From contig JAXGMQ010000001.1 of NCBI GenBank assembly GCA_040768585.1, forward strand, positions 248,001 through 312,000: DNA of 64,000 nucleotides, in the 5' to 3' direction. This DNA is from JAXGMQ01 sp040768585. Lineage in GTDB: Bacteria; Caldisericota; Caldisericia; JAAYUI01. Below, in pieces: positions 26,346 through 35,503 of this stretch. Position numbers and translations under genes: made by a program. The notes below the pieces were generated by a model. It was not told where the DNA came from. It was given only the letters and a program-made list of their open reading frames with translations, and did not search any database. The stretch's first letter is position 1. Each line of letters begins with the position of its first letter.

Positions 26346-26476
26346 CTATTTTCAAACACTAAGTCTCTATCAGGTAAACGGTATAGGGATTCCACTTTCA
26401 TTACCCCTTTGTCTGATTTGCCGATGATCTACACATCGATACTTGTTGTTAATTTTACTAGCTTACTTACCCTCTA

Positions 26477-27406
26477 CTACTTGTTTGCCATGGATGGTCT
26501 TTTTGGAAGGAATTTTTGAAGTGTTTTGGCTCGAACCTGTGATAGAAATAAACCACCCATAACAACAGCGATTCCAATCATATTAAACCACATGAGTGTA
26601 TCACCAAGCACCAGGTAAGCAAAAATCGCTGTAAAAGCAGGGATTGTGTTGGTGAATGCGTTTGCCTTTGTGATGTCGATCCTTTGAATCGCGATAAGGT
26701 AGAAGATGTAGGCGAGAGTAGACCCAAAAACGGCAAGCGCCAATATGGGGAAGATTGCCTCGACCTTTAGCCCAACAGTTACTGTTTGCCCCAATTCCAA
26801 AGTGAGAAGCATTGGGATAAAAAGCACGGTTCCAATGATATTCTGCCAGGTCAGGAGCGTGAATGGGTTATATTTGTTGCGAAACCTGTAGATTATGACT
26901 GAGTATAAGACAGCTGACACAACAGCGAGTGTTAGGTATAAAAGCCCGACTGGATGTGTCTGAAGACTCAGGTCTGGCTTGAGGATGACAAGCATGACAC
27001 CCAGAAACGAGACAAACAGACCGATGAAGTTCATAACAGTTATTCTGTCTCTGAAGAATACGAATGCGGCAAATGGGGTTAGAAGCGGGATGGTTGCTAT
27101 GATGACAGATGTGACGGTGGGCGACACATAGACAAGCCCAAAGTTCTCACCGATGAAGTAGAGAAACGGTTGTAGAATCGACATCAGGACAATCATCCAG
27201 ATGTCTCTTCTCTCAATCGGTTGGAGTTGGCGAAGAATCAGATTGAATAACAGCAAACAAACTGAGGAAATAAGAAGCCTGAATGTTATGATTGTGATTG
27301 CGCCATAACCAAACGCCAGCAGCTGCGTTGTCCAGGTGAACGTGAACCCCCACAGCATCATGCTGACTATAAGGCCGAGGTAGATTTGCCAGAGTTTGGA
27401 TTTCAT
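26477..27406 (-). CDS. EamA/DMT-superfamily transporter
   Basis: A 309-residue integral membrane protein with about ten hydrophobic segments in two repeats, each resembling the EamA module (first repeat VSMMLWGFTFTW..., second LTLAVVSAVLYSVIIYRF...). Typical conserved elements are present, such as PFAAFVFFRD near the end of repeat 1 and the FTNTIPAFTAIFAYLVLGD stretch in repeat 2. Family members export metabolites, often amino acids; the substrate is unknown. It appears monocistronic. Confidence 0.88.
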   Translation of the reverse strand: MKSKLWQIYLGLIVSMMLWGFTFTWTTQLLAFGYGAITIITFRLLISSVCLLLFNLILRQLQPIERRDIWMIVLMSILQPFLYFIGENFGLVYVSPTVTSVIIATIPLLTPFAAFVFFRDRITVMNFIGLFVSFLGVMLVILKPDLSLQTHPVGLLYLTLAVVSAVLYSVIIYRFRNKYNPFTLLTWQNIIGTVLFIPMLLTLELGQTVTVGLKVEAIFPILALAVFGSTLAYIFYLIAIQRIDITKANAFTNTIPAFTAIFAYLVLGDTLMWFNMIGIAVVMGGLFLSQVRAKTLQKFLPKRPSMANK

Positions 27407-27491
27407 TAGGAAAGGATTATATAGGGGAAAATAGGGAATACGAGAGAAGATGTGATTGCTATAGCTCCGACATAAGCACCCACCATGTGGT

Positions 27492-27520
27492 TTGATTTTC
27501 TAAACTCTCCAACTTACAAT
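27492..27520 (+). promoter_or_regulatory. Promoter of the restriction-modification operon
   Basis: TTGATT (27492-27497) and TACAAT (27515-27520) with a 17-bp spacer. An AGGAGG ribosome site (27530-27535) follows and the GTG start is at 27541, giving a short leader. Confidence 0.6.
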
Positions 27521-27540
27521 GTACTCAGCAGGAGGTTGAG

Positions 27541-28341
27541 GTGAAACCGTTCCTTAAATGGCCTGGTAACAAATATAAAATAATTGAAAGAATAAAAAGA
27601 GAACTGCCGTCAGGCAACAGGCTGATAGAACCTTTTGTCGGCTCCGGCGCGGTCTTTTTAAACACGGACTATAACAGCTATATTCTAGGGGATATAAATC
27701 AAGATTTGATTTCTCTTTTTATGATACTCAAAAGTGATGGGCAAGGATTCATCAACTATGCAAAGACCTTTTTCTCGAAGGACAATAACAGTGAAGATAG
27801 GTTTTATGAGCTTAGAGACTTGTTCAACTCCACAAACGACTCATACGAAAAAGCTGCCATCTTTATCTATTTGAATAAGCACGCATATAATGGGCTTTGC
27901 AGATACAATTTAAGAGGTCACTTCAATGCCCCATATGGAAGATACAAGAGACCATACTTTCCTGAGATTGAACTCCTTGAGTTCCACAAAAAATCTCCAA
28001 AGGCAGAATTTGTTTGTCAGGGATTTCACAAGACTTTCGAGCAAGCTAGGAAAGGGGATGTGATATACTGCGACCCACCATATGAACCACTTTCAAAGAC
28101 ATCCAATTTCACATCGTACTCTAGTTCCAACTTCAATAGGTTTGACCAAGAAGCTCTTGCTAATATGGCAAGAAGCGCTGCCTCAAGAGGCATCACCGTC
28201 GTAGTATCCAACCATGATACTGAATATGTTCATTCTGCATACAACGGCGCTAAAATCGAACAATTCGAGGTTCAACGCTACATTAGTTGCAAGGGCGACG
28301 AGAGAAATCGAGTTGGTGAGATTTTGGCAATCTTTTCATAA
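27541..28341 (+). CDS. Adenine-specific DNA methyltransferase (Dam/DpnII type)
   Basis: A 266-residue N6-adenine methyltransferase of the D12 (alpha) class. The N-terminal PFLKWPGNKYKII and the SAM motif EPFVGSGAVF lead, the NKHAYNGLCRYNLRGHFNAPYG region matches Dam-family target-recognition strands, and the catalytic motif is DPPY at about residue 180. This class often recognises GATC, but specificity is not certain here. It is co-transcribed with the putative endonuclease 14 nt downstream, methyltransferase first. Both genes look more A+T-rich than their surroundings, suggesting acquisition by transfer. Confidence 0.93.
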   Translation: MKPFLKWPGNKYKIIERIKRELPSGNRLIEPFVGSGAVFLNTDYNSYILGDINQDLISLFMILKSDGQGFINYAKTFFSKDNNSEDRFYELRDLFNSTNDSYEKAAIFIYLNKHAYNGLCRYNLRGHFNAPYGRYKRPYFPEIELLEFHKKSPKAEFVCQGFHKTFEQARKGDVIYCDPPYEPLSKTSNFTSYSSSNFNRFDQEALANMARSAASRGITVVVSNHDTEYVHSAYNGAKIEQFEVQRYISCKGDERNRVGEILAIFS

Positions 28342-28355
28342 AAGGCTTTATTCCA

Positions 28356-29633
28356 ATGAATACCTTACATACAAAAAATAACCTTGCTTGGACGGAAATC
28401 TTCAAAAAGTACAAAATAAAGGAAGCCATAGAATCAGATGGTATCTACAAGATCAGCTCTAGCCAAATCAATAAATTTAGGGAAAGTAGACTGATGGCGA
28501 AGTTTGATCACAAAAATAACCTGCCACAAATATTCAAAACTAATAGAGTGTCGATCCTGCCAATTTCTAGAAGTCAGTATGCTCTAGGAAAATTCGATAC
28601 ATATTACGAAATCGATCCGATGGAACCAGCTAGGAAGAACGTTACAATACCTGAGAATCTGGAAACGTTAGATATCGATAATATATATTCCGAAAGCTCT
28701 GCAATGCATGTTGCGCATATTTCCGGTATGATAAATGATATACTTGAGGAGGAGTGTTGGCACACAGTTTCAGGTCGAATGTCAACTGGGGACTTCGATT
28801 TCCAGATTGGTGACTTAGGAGGAAAGAGCAGGCATAAAATTAAGGTTTCTGGCTCTCAGTGTGAAATAGATGCGGGGTTTGAGTCTAAAAACTTCTTTAT
28901 GATTGTTGAAGCGAAAAATTATTCAGTCGACAACTTTCTCATTAGGCAGCTTTACTACCCATACAGACTCTGGGAAAGAAAACTATCCAAGAGAATTATT
29001 CCAGCTTTTTTTACATTTTCTGATAACATATTTTCATTCTATGTATTTAGATTTGAAGATTTAAATGACTACAACTCAATAGCTCTTCAAAGGAAGTATG
29101 AATACACCATTGGTACGTTACCACTAACAATGGGGGACTTAATAGATGTTTTAAATTCAACCAATATCGCAGAAGACACATCAGTTCCATTTCCTCAAGC
29201 CGACAAATTTGAAAGGGTGATGGATTTGATAGGCATATTAAACAACAATCCACTTAAGAAAAATGATATCACGGAAACATATCAATTCGATTCAAGGCAG
29301 ACAGATTATTATGTAAATGCAACTAACTATCTCGGTTTTTCTGAGTCTAAACCAGATGGTTATATTGAACTCACTGATTTAGGAAACAAAATTCTCTCAA
29401 GTAACCACAAAACAAAACACATATTGGTGACCAGAAGCATATTGAAACACGGGATATTCAACTCAGTAATAAGAGATTACCTCAACACATCCAATGCTCC
29501 ATCTCTCGAGGAAATAAAAACCAAAATGGAACTTTTTGAGGAGACAAAGGGACTCGGAAACCAAACGATGTCTAGAAGAGCCCAGACTATCAGATCTTGG
29601 GTTTTATGGATAATAAAGGATATTGTAATCTAA
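28356..29633 (+). CDS. Putative type II restriction endonuclease
   Basis: A 425-residue protein with a PD-(D/E)xK-like nuclease core: the acidic residue in EIDAGFESK, then the E-x-K motif in FMIVEAKNY at about residue 190, followed by a helix (RQLYYPYRLWERKL). The C-terminal 150 residues contain a winged-helix-like region (YFVNATNYLG-type, TDLGNKIL) and a distal RRAQTIRSWVLWI motif seen in some restriction enzymes. The identification rests on these motifs plus its position directly behind a Dam-like methyltransferase. The gene is A+T-rich and its stop lies 1 nt from the stop of the convergent gene. Confidence 0.8.
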   Translation: MNTLHTKNNLAWTEIFKKYKIKEAIESDGIYKISSSQINKFRESRLMAKFDHKNNLPQIFKTNRVSILPISRSQYALGKFDTYYEIDPMEPARKNVTIPENLETLDIDNIYSESSAMHVAHISGMINDILEEECWHTVSGRMSTGDFDFQIGDLGGKSRHKIKVSGSQCEIDAGFESKNFFMIVEAKNYSVDNFLIRQLYYPYRLWERKLSKRIIPAFFTFSDNIFSFYVFRFEDLNDYNSIALQRKYEYTIGTLPLTMGDLIDVLNSTNIAEDTSVPFPQADKFERVMDLIGILNNNPLKKNDITETYQFDSRQTDYYVNATNYLGFSESKPDGYIELTDLGNKILSSNHKTKHILVTRSILKHGIFNSVIRDYLNTSNAPSLEEIKTKMELFEETKGLGNQTMSRRAQTIRSWVLWIIKDIVI

Positions 29634-29634
29634 A

Positions 29635-30387
29635 TTATTTCCCTTCAACTACCTCCCTCACCACATTCTTAAACTTAATCTCGGTTGGGTTGCTGCCTTT
29701 GGGGGGGATGAAGTAGCTGGATCCAATGTTGATGAGCGGTTCAAAGGGGAGTTCCTCCTCAAGCATAAAGGCAAAAAGGTCTGTTGTGTAGGCGTCTGCG
29801 GTCTCTGGCATCGGGAATTGAAGCTCTCCAGTTGTGATAGGAATCGGAGCCTCGGACTCAAGGAAATCCTGACCATCAACAGAGAGCTTGAGTATCACGA
29901 TGTTGTCCGGTCTTGCTGGGTCTGTGGCTTCCTTCAGCCTTTCGGTGGCTGCCTCATTCAGCTTGAAATACAGACCAAGCCCATATGGCTCTTCCTGATA
30001 CTGAATCGACCTGCACATCTCAATCTCTGGAGAGGACGCAACCTGATCACCACCCTCGGTGGTTATCAAAACGTGTGCAGGGGTCAGGAGGACTGAGGAA
30101 AAATAGTTGGGGTCGGTAGCGCCTGTGATGTCTATCATAAAGTTGTCCCCGTATTCCCCGATATATCTGATGTCAGCGTATCTGTCTACTCGTTTTGTGA
30201 TGATTCGCTCAAACTCCACCCAATCTGCCGTCTGACCCTCAGTTGGGTCTTTAAGCACAAGGTGAGTGAATGAATACGTGTTTATTGTGCCGGTGTTTCT
30301 GCCTGGTTTGACAGCAAAGAAAACAAACAGACCGACAAGCAAAACAACAATAACTGCAAGCGTTATCCAAAGATTCTTATTGTTCAT
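29635..30387 (-). CDS. Membrane-anchored SecD head-domain-like protein
   Basis: A 250-residue protein with one N-terminal membrane segment (about 7-27) and an exported domain. The segment VEFERIITKRVDRYADIRYIGEYGDNFMIDITG, followed by LTPAHVLITT and YGLGLYFKLNEAATERLKEAT, matches the order of the SecD first periplasmic region (SecDF_P1 and head), without the membrane permease part. It may be an accessory of the Sec export machinery or a stand-alone relative. It lies 6 nt after the epimerase gene, at the tail of the long translation operon. Confidence 0.7.
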   Translation of the reverse strand: MNNKNLWITLAVIVVLLVGLFVFFAVKPGRNTGTINTYSFTHLVLKDPTEGQTADWVEFERIITKRVDRYADIRYIGEYGDNFMIDITGATDPNYFSSVLLTPAHVLITTEGGDQVASSPEIEMCRSIQYQEEPYGLGLYFKLNEAATERLKEATDPARPDNIVILKLSVDGQDFLESEAPIPITTGELQFPMPETADAYTTDLFAFMLEEELPFEPLINIGSSYFIPPKGSNPTEIKFKNVVREVVEGK

Positions 30388-30393
30388 AAAATC

Positions 30394-30786
30394 CTACTCT
30401 TCCTCCATCTCAAGTAACACACCACCTGTGGACTTCGGGTGGATGAAAGCAATTGGTTTGCCAGCAGCGCCTATGCGTGGCTCCTTGTCGATCATAGAAA
30501 TTTCTCTTTCCATGAGAGACTCAATCGATGATTTGACACACTCAACCTCAATCGCCATGTGGTGGATGCCTGGACCCTTTTTCTCGATGAACTTGGCAAT
30601 TGGGGAATCCTCGGAGATTGGCTCAAGGAGCTCAACAACGAGGTCTCCGTATTTGAGCTTGGCAACTCTGACCTTCTGGTCTGGCACTTCGCACTCGTGG
30701 TCAAGTACAAAACCAATCGCAAGCCAAGATTTCATGGCTTCCTTGACATCGTTTGTCGCAATTCCAATATGTGATAGTCCTGGCAT
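30394..30786 (-). CDS. mce: Methylmalonyl-CoA epimerase
   Basis: Glyoxalase-fold (VOC) epimerase of 130 residues interconverting the 2R and 2S forms of methylmalonyl-CoA. It shows the LSHIGIATND metal-binding His, the ELLEP motif, the central PGIHHMAIEV and the final LLEMEE glutamate. I start at ATG 30786, behind AAGGAG about 9 nt upstream; the frame extends to 30825 without support. It follows the mutase gene by 14 nt, which confirms the pathway. Confidence 0.92.
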   Translation of the reverse strand: MPGLSHIGIATNDVKEAMKSWLAIGFVLDHECEVPDQKVRVAKLKYGDLVVELLEPISEDSPIAKFIEKKGPGIHHMAIEVECVKSSIESLMEREISMIDKEPRIGAAGKPIAFIHPKSTGGVLLEMEEE

Positions 30787-30800
30787 TTTGTTATTTCTCC

Positions 30801-32351
30801 TTATCCCGCTATGTACTCGCCCCAAACATCTCTCATGAGACCACAGATCTCACCGAGTGTCGCATCGGCGTTGACGCAGTCAATGATTGGCTCCATCAGG
30901 TTTCCGCCCGACACGCACTTCTCACGGAGCGCTTCAATTGACTCGTTGTATTTCTTCTCATCTCTCTTTGCCCTGAACTCTTCCATTACCTTGGCTCTCT
31001 CAATCTCATCGAGACCGGCTCTGGCGTTCTCAGGAACAGACTCTTCCTTGGTTGTGAACTTGTTGACGCCGACAACCACAGACTCCTCGTTCTCAACCTC
31101 CATCTGGTATTTGTAGGCTGACCTTCCAATCTCGCTCTGGAAGTAACCACGCTCAAGACACTTAAGAGTTCCACCCATTCGCTCAATCCTGTCAAGATAG
31201 TCCAACACCTCTGCTTCAATCTTATCAGTGAGCGACTCGATGTAGTACGAGCCAGCAAGTGGGTCGACAACGCTGGTTACTCCACTCTCATAGGCTACAA
31301 GCTGCTGAGTGCGAAGAGCGATTGTGACAGACTCCTCTGTTGGGAGGGCAAGCGCTTCATCGAATGAGTTGGTGTGAAGACTCTGTGTGCCGCCAAGAAC
31401 AGCAGCAAGTGCCTGGTAGGCAACACGCACGATATTGTTCTTTGGTTGTTGAGCTGTGAGCGTTGAGCCACCCGTCTGGGTGTGAAATCTCAGAAGCATG
31501 GATTTGGGATCCTGAGCGTTGTATTTCTCTTTCATCATTTTTGCCCAAATTCTTCTGGCTGCTCTGAATTTTGCAATCTCCTCAAGGAAGTCATTGTGGG
31601 CAGCAAAGAAGAAGGAGAGTCTTGGAGCAAACTTATCGACAGGAATGCCTCGTTTGACAAGCTCATCAACATAGGCAAACGCATCCGCAAATGTAAAGGC
31701 AAGCTCTTGAACAGCCGTTGAGCCAGCCTCTCTGATGTGGTAACCAGATATTGATATGGTGTTGAATTTCGGAAGGTGCTTGGAGGAATATTCGATAAGA
31801 TCACAGTTGAGTCTCATAGATGGTTCGACTGGGTAGATGTAGTTTCCTCTGGCAACGTATTCCTTGAGGATGTCGTTTTGGACAGTTCCTCTGATTGCCG
31901 AGACGTCCCCGCCCTGCTCTCTAGCAACTCTCATATACATGGCAAGAACAACAGTAGCTGAGGCGTTAATGGTCATCGAGGTAGAGACTTTCTCAAGTGG
32001 AATACCATTGAAAAGCATCCTCATGTCATCGATTGTCGAAACCGCGACTCCAACCTTGCCGACCTCACCTGCGCTCATCTCGTGATCGGAGTCATAGCCC
32101 ATCTGGGTGGGAAGGTCAAAGGCTGTAGAGAGACCTGTTTGCCCTTTTTCCAGGAGGAGTTTGAATCTCTCATTTGTTTCGGCTGCCGACGAGAATCCGG
32201 CGTACTGCCTCATTGTCCAGAATTTCTCTGTGTACATTGTGGGGTATACTGCCCTTGTGTAGGGGTAGCAACCGGGGTCGCCAAGTTTGTTGTTGTAGTC
32301 GAAATCTTTTAGATCATCTGGTGTATAGACTATTTTCTTCTCTTCACTCAT
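30801..32351 (-). CDS. Methylmalonyl-CoA mutase, catalytic (large) subunit
   Basis: A 516-residue mutase catalytic barrel without the cobalamin-binding domain, as in split mutases. The N-terminal PGCYPYTRAVYPTMY, the substrate-binding stretch RFHTQTGGSTLTAQQP, and GGTQSLHTNSFDEALALPTE are diagnostic of methylmalonyl-CoA mutase. The B12-binding subunit is not in the window, so it must be encoded elsewhere. The start overlaps ribF by 8 nt, placing this carbon-metabolism gene at the end of the infB operon. The enzyme links succinyl-CoA and propionyl-CoA metabolism. Confidence 0.93.
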   Translation of the reverse strand: MSEEKKIVYTPDDLKDFDYNNKLGDPGCYPYTRAVYPTMYTEKFWTMRQYAGFSSAAETNERFKLLLEKGQTGLSTAFDLPTQMGYDSDHEMSAGEVGKVGVAVSTIDDMRMLFNGIPLEKVSTSMTINASATVVLAMYMRVAREQGGDVSAIRGTVQNDILKEYVARGNYIYPVEPSMRLNCDLIEYSSKHLPKFNTISISGYHIREAGSTAVQELAFTFADAFAYVDELVKRGIPVDKFAPRLSFFFAAHNDFLEEIAKFRAARRIWAKMMKEKYNAQDPKSMLLRFHTQTGGSTLTAQQPKNNIVRVAYQALAAVLGGTQSLHTNSFDEALALPTEESVTIALRTQQLVAYESGVTSVVDPLAGSYYIESLTDKIEAEVLDYLDRIERMGGTLKCLERGYFQSEIGRSAYKYQMEVENEESVVVGVNKFTTKEESVPENARAGLDEIERAKVMEEFRAKRDEKKYNESIEALREKCVSGGNLMEPIIDCVNADATLGEICGLMRDVWGEYIAG

Positions 32352-33288
32352 TGTTATGTCCTCCTAGAATGCCTCTTGCCCTTTTGACATCCTGACCTAT
32401 TTGAGCCTTCAAGGCATCTCTTTCATCAAACCTTTTTTGCTCACGAAGTCTATCGACAAATTCAATGCCAATGTCCATATTGTATAAATTGCCTTCAAAA
32501 TCAAGCAAATGCGCCTCGATCACCCGCTGGTTGTCATGAAATGTCGGTCTTGTGCCTATCGAGACAACCGATTGATAGGTCTTGCCTTCAAGACGGACAA
32601 AACAGGCATAGACCCCTTCGGCTGGAATCAGTTTGTTTTCATCAGGCACGTCAATGTTTGCCGTTGGGAAACCAAGTGTTTTGCCAATTCCCGCACCTGT
32701 CACCACTCGACCTGATAGGCTGTAGTTTCTTCCAAGCATACTCGCTGCTCTGGACACATTGCCAGAGAAGAGAAGATTTTTTCGGATTCGGGTGGATGAA
32801 ATCGGAGAACCCTCAAACTCGACCGATGGGATAATCACACATTCTATTCCTGCATCACCACAAAGCATCATCAAGTCCTCAGATGTAGCGGCGCCGCTTT
32901 TACCAAACTTGAAACCAGGCCCGACCAAAACAGCCTTTGCCTGAAGGGCATCTTTAAGGATTATGTTTACAAAGTCCCTTGGTGACATGTCTCTGAGGGA
33001 ATCGACAAAATTGACCATCAGTACATTGTCGATACCACCACTTTCAAGCTGATGCTCTCTCTCTTCCGATGTTGTGAGGAGTCCTCTCGTGGGGATGCTT
33101 TTTGTGTAGAGTAGACCTCCGAAGGTAAATGCTCCGGTGCAGGTATCGAATTCCTTGGCTTTCTTAATCGTGGCTTTGATAAGCTCAAGGTGACCTATGT
33201 GAACACCGTCAAAATATCCAATCATATAGCAGCAGTTCTTGACCACCCCATCTAGGTTGATTGGATTTCCCTTCCAGATTGCCGTCAC
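32344..33288 (-). CDS. ribF: Bifunctional riboflavin kinase / FMN adenylyltransferase
   Basis: A 314-residue enzyme making FMN and FAD. The N-terminal FAD synthetase has GYFDGVHIGHLELI and SSTRIRKNLLFSGNVSRAA; the C-terminal flavokinase has GAGIGKTLGFPTANI. The length is standard. It follows truB with a 4-nt overlap, the usual truB-ribF order of the bacterial translation operon, and overlaps the mutase gene by 8 nt. Confidence 0.95.
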   Translation of the reverse strand: MTAIWKGNPINLDGVVKNCCYMIGYFDGVHIGHLELIKATIKKAKEFDTCTGAFTFGGLLYTKSIPTRGLLTTSEEREHQLESGGIDNVLMVNFVDSLRDMSPRDFVNIILKDALQAKAVLVGPGFKFGKSGAATSEDLMMLCGDAGIECVIIPSVEFEGSPISSTRIRKNLLFSGNVSRAASMLGRNYSLSGRVVTGAGIGKTLGFPTANIDVPDENKLIPAEGVYACFVRLEGKTYQSVVSIGTRPTFHDNQRVIEAHLLDFEGNLYNMDIGIEFVDRLREQKRFDERDALKAQIGQDVKRARGILGGHNNE

Positions 33289-34175
33289 AGTATTCTCTCC
33301 GGGTAGAGCTCTCCGACAGAAAGAGCATATTTTCCAACACCAAACAAGTTACCGTCGTGCATTATCCTAACATATCCAGCCTTTGCAGGATTGCCTTGTA
33401 TCTTTATCGTGCCACCATTTGAGAGTTTCTTTGTTTGGAACTCTGTGACATCTATCTCTGGTATGTGCCCAATCATTTGCTCGATGGGTGTGATGAGGCT
33501 AAAAAGTGAATCACCGCCCTTTTTTGCTTCGAGTTCATCAATGGTATGACAGTCACCAACTGTGATGTTGCTATCCTCAAGTCGTACAAGCCCTGTCATA
33601 ATAGCTCCACATCCTGCTTTCTCGCCAAGGTCAGCAATCAAAGAACGGACATAAGTGCCTTTGGTGCAAGTCATCACAAACTCGCCGGAACCTTCTTCCT
33701 GGTTGTATTTGGTGAGTTCGAGATTTTTTATCTCAACCCTATTTGGTTTCCTGGGAATCTCTATTCCTTCCAGGGCATATTTGTAGAGTTTTTTGCCATT
33801 GACGCTTTTTGCAGAAAACATTGGAGGAATCTGGTCAATCTCGCCTTTGAAGCTATCAAGAAGTTGGGATATACCAATTCTGTCGATATCTCCATCATAC
33901 CCATGAGATTTCACATCTCCCCACACATCAAAGGTCGAGGATGTCGCACCGAGTCTAAACTTCGCTCTGTATGTCTTTGTGTATTGCTTTAAAAAAGGAA
34001 TGAGTTTTGTCCCCTTGCCAAGCACCACAAGCAAAACTCCGGTTGCGTGCGCATCAAGCGTGCCGACATACCCAGCTTTTTTGGCTGAGAAAATCTTCCT
34101 GACCATGTCTGATGTTTGGAAACTCGTTGGCCCTTCAGGCTTGTTGATTGCGATGGCTCCGGAAAGATTTGTCAT
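33285..34175 (-). CDS. truB: tRNA pseudouridine(55) synthase
   Basis: A 296-residue TruB. The catalytic aspartate lies in GTLDAHATGVLLVVLGKGTK, the N-terminal INKPEGPTSFQTSDMVRKI is typical, and TKGTYVRSLIADLGEKAGCGA is the conserved later motif, with a C-terminal PUA-like domain. It isomerises U55 in the T loop of tRNAs. It sits between nrnA (10 nt) and ribF (4-nt overlap). Confidence 0.95.
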   Translation of the reverse strand: MTNLSGAIAINKPEGPTSFQTSDMVRKIFSAKKAGYVGTLDAHATGVLLVVLGKGTKLIPFLKQYTKTYRAKFRLGATSSTFDVWGDVKSHGYDGDIDRIGISQLLDSFKGEIDQIPPMFSAKSVNGKKLYKYALEGIEIPRKPNRVEIKNLELTKYNQEEGSGEFVMTCTKGTYVRSLIADLGEKAGCGAIMTGLVRLEDSNITVGDCHTIDELEAKKGGDSLFSLITPIEQMIGHIPEIDVTEFQTKKLSNGGTIKIQGNPAKAGYVRIMHDGNLFGVGKYALSVGELYPERIL

Positions 34176-34185
34176 GACAATTGAA

Positions 34186-35175
34186 TCAGAACTCTCCTGA
34201 GAAAATCTTCACAATCCTATTATAGGCTGATTCGTAATCACCATCGATGTCAAATCCCGCCGCGTCATGATGACCGCCACCGCCAAATCTTCTGGCAATT
34301 TGCTCCAGGTTGACTTTTCCTCTTCCCCGAATTGAGAGTCTAAAGGTGCCTGGTGTATACTCCTTCATAAGAATGCAGACTTCGACCTCGCCAAGCTTTT
34401 TTATCTCATCAATAATAAAATCCAAGTCAGATTTTCTCGCTTCCATTTTCTCAATATCCATCGAGTTGATAACAGATATCACAAGCTTTCCATTAAGTTC
34501 GAGCTTGATTCGTTGCAAAGCAACACCTGTGAGATAACGGTTAGCAAAGGACATCCTCTCATAAACCTTTGAGGCAACATCCGATATAACAGCGCCCCTT
34601 TGCATCAGTTCTATAACAGTGTGCATCGTCTCAGGTTTGGTGTTTGGATATTTGAACAATCCAGTGTCTGTCATGATTCCCACCAAAGCACAGGACGCAA
34701 CTGATTCATCGATTGGCAGATTTGCCGACTTGAGCAGTTCGTAAGTAAGCTCAGCGGCAGACGAGATGCCAGGCTCAACAACAGAAATAAACGAGTCGTC
34801 TGGGCTCATCAGATGATGGTCAATCACAAGTGTCTTCACATCCTGTGGGGGCTTGATGATTCCCGCTCTGTCATATGATGCACAATCGACTAGAACAATG
34901 GTTGTTTCGTCCTCTATATGGGAAAAAACCTGTTCATCTGTGTAAAAATTAATTACCTCAGAAAAGCCAGACAAAAAATCATACTGTTGTGGAAAATCTG
35001 CCCCAAACGAGAAGACCTTGCATGTTCTTCCGTATAGCCTGAAGCTATTCCATATCTCAAGCGCCGATCCGATCGTGTCACCATCTGGGTTCACATGTGT
35101 TAGTACCAGGCAATCCCTGGTTTTTGCGAGCGTCTCTGCAAGCTTTTTTCTTGAGGAGAGGTCAGGCATCCTCAT
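34186..35175 (-). CDS. nrnA: DHH/DHHA1 phosphoesterase (NrnA type)
   Basis: A 329-residue bifunctional oligoribonuclease / pAp phosphatase-type protein. The DHH site is formed by THVNPDGDTIGSAL, VLVDCASYDR and VIDHHLMS, and the C-terminal DHHA1 domain by RFGGGGHHDAAGF. It degrades nanoRNA and possibly linear dinucleotides such as pApA from c-di-AMP, of interest because a diadenylate cyclase is also in this window. ATG 35175 overlaps rbfA by 14 nt. Confidence 0.92.
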   Translation of the reverse strand: MRMPDLSSRKKLAETLAKTRDCLVLTHVNPDGDTIGSALEIWNSFRLYGRTCKVFSFGADFPQQYDFLSGFSEVINFYTDEQVFSHIEDETTIVLVDCASYDRAGIIKPPQDVKTLVIDHHLMSPDDSFISVVEPGISSAAELTYELLKSANLPIDESVASCALVGIMTDTGLFKYPNTKPETMHTVIELMQRGAVISDVASKVYERMSFANRYLTGVALQRIKLELNGKLVISVINSMDIEKMEARKSDLDFIIDEIKKLGEVEVCILMKEYTPGTFRLSIRGRGKVNLEQIARRFGGGGHHDAAGFDIDGDYESAYNRIVKIFSGEF

Positions 35176-35503
35176 CCTTGAATGTCTTTTCTATCCTCTC
35201 TGCCTTCGAAGGTGTTTCGTCAAACTTAAATCGAAGCATTGGTAATGCCCTGACATCGAGTTCCTGATAGAGAAGTTTGGTGATTTTCTTGGATGCTGCC
35301 GAGAGAACTTTTTGTGTCGATTCCCTCTGCTCCTCTGAACCTATCACGGAGTAATATACAAAAGCGTATTTGTCATCCTTTGAGATTTGAACATCGGTTA
35401 AGGTAATGAATCCCAATCTGGGGTCGTCAATGTGCCTTCTGATTATCTGAGATATCAGAAGCCTAATAGCATTTTGTAGTCTTATCTTCCTGAGTGGATT
35501 CAA
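35162..35503 (-). CDS. rbfA: Ribosome-binding factor A
   Basis: A 113-residue KH-like RbfA acting in 30S maturation. RKIRLQNAIRLLISQIIRRHIDDPRLGFITLTDVQIS and the later LPMLRFKFDETPSKAERIE are family hallmarks. The TTG start overlaps the stop of ylxP (TTGA), and the end overlaps nrnA. Confidence 0.93.
   Translation of the reverse strand: MNPLRKIRLQNAIRLLISQIIRRHIDDPRLGFITLTDVQISKDDKYAFVYYSVIGSEEQRESTQKVLSAASKKITKLLYQELDVRALPMLRFKFDETPSKAERIEKTFKDEDA

Noticed and set aside
30801..32351. Cobalamin riboswitch controlling the mutase
   Set aside because: The mutase start overlaps ribF by 8 nt, leaving no leader in which a riboswitch could lie.
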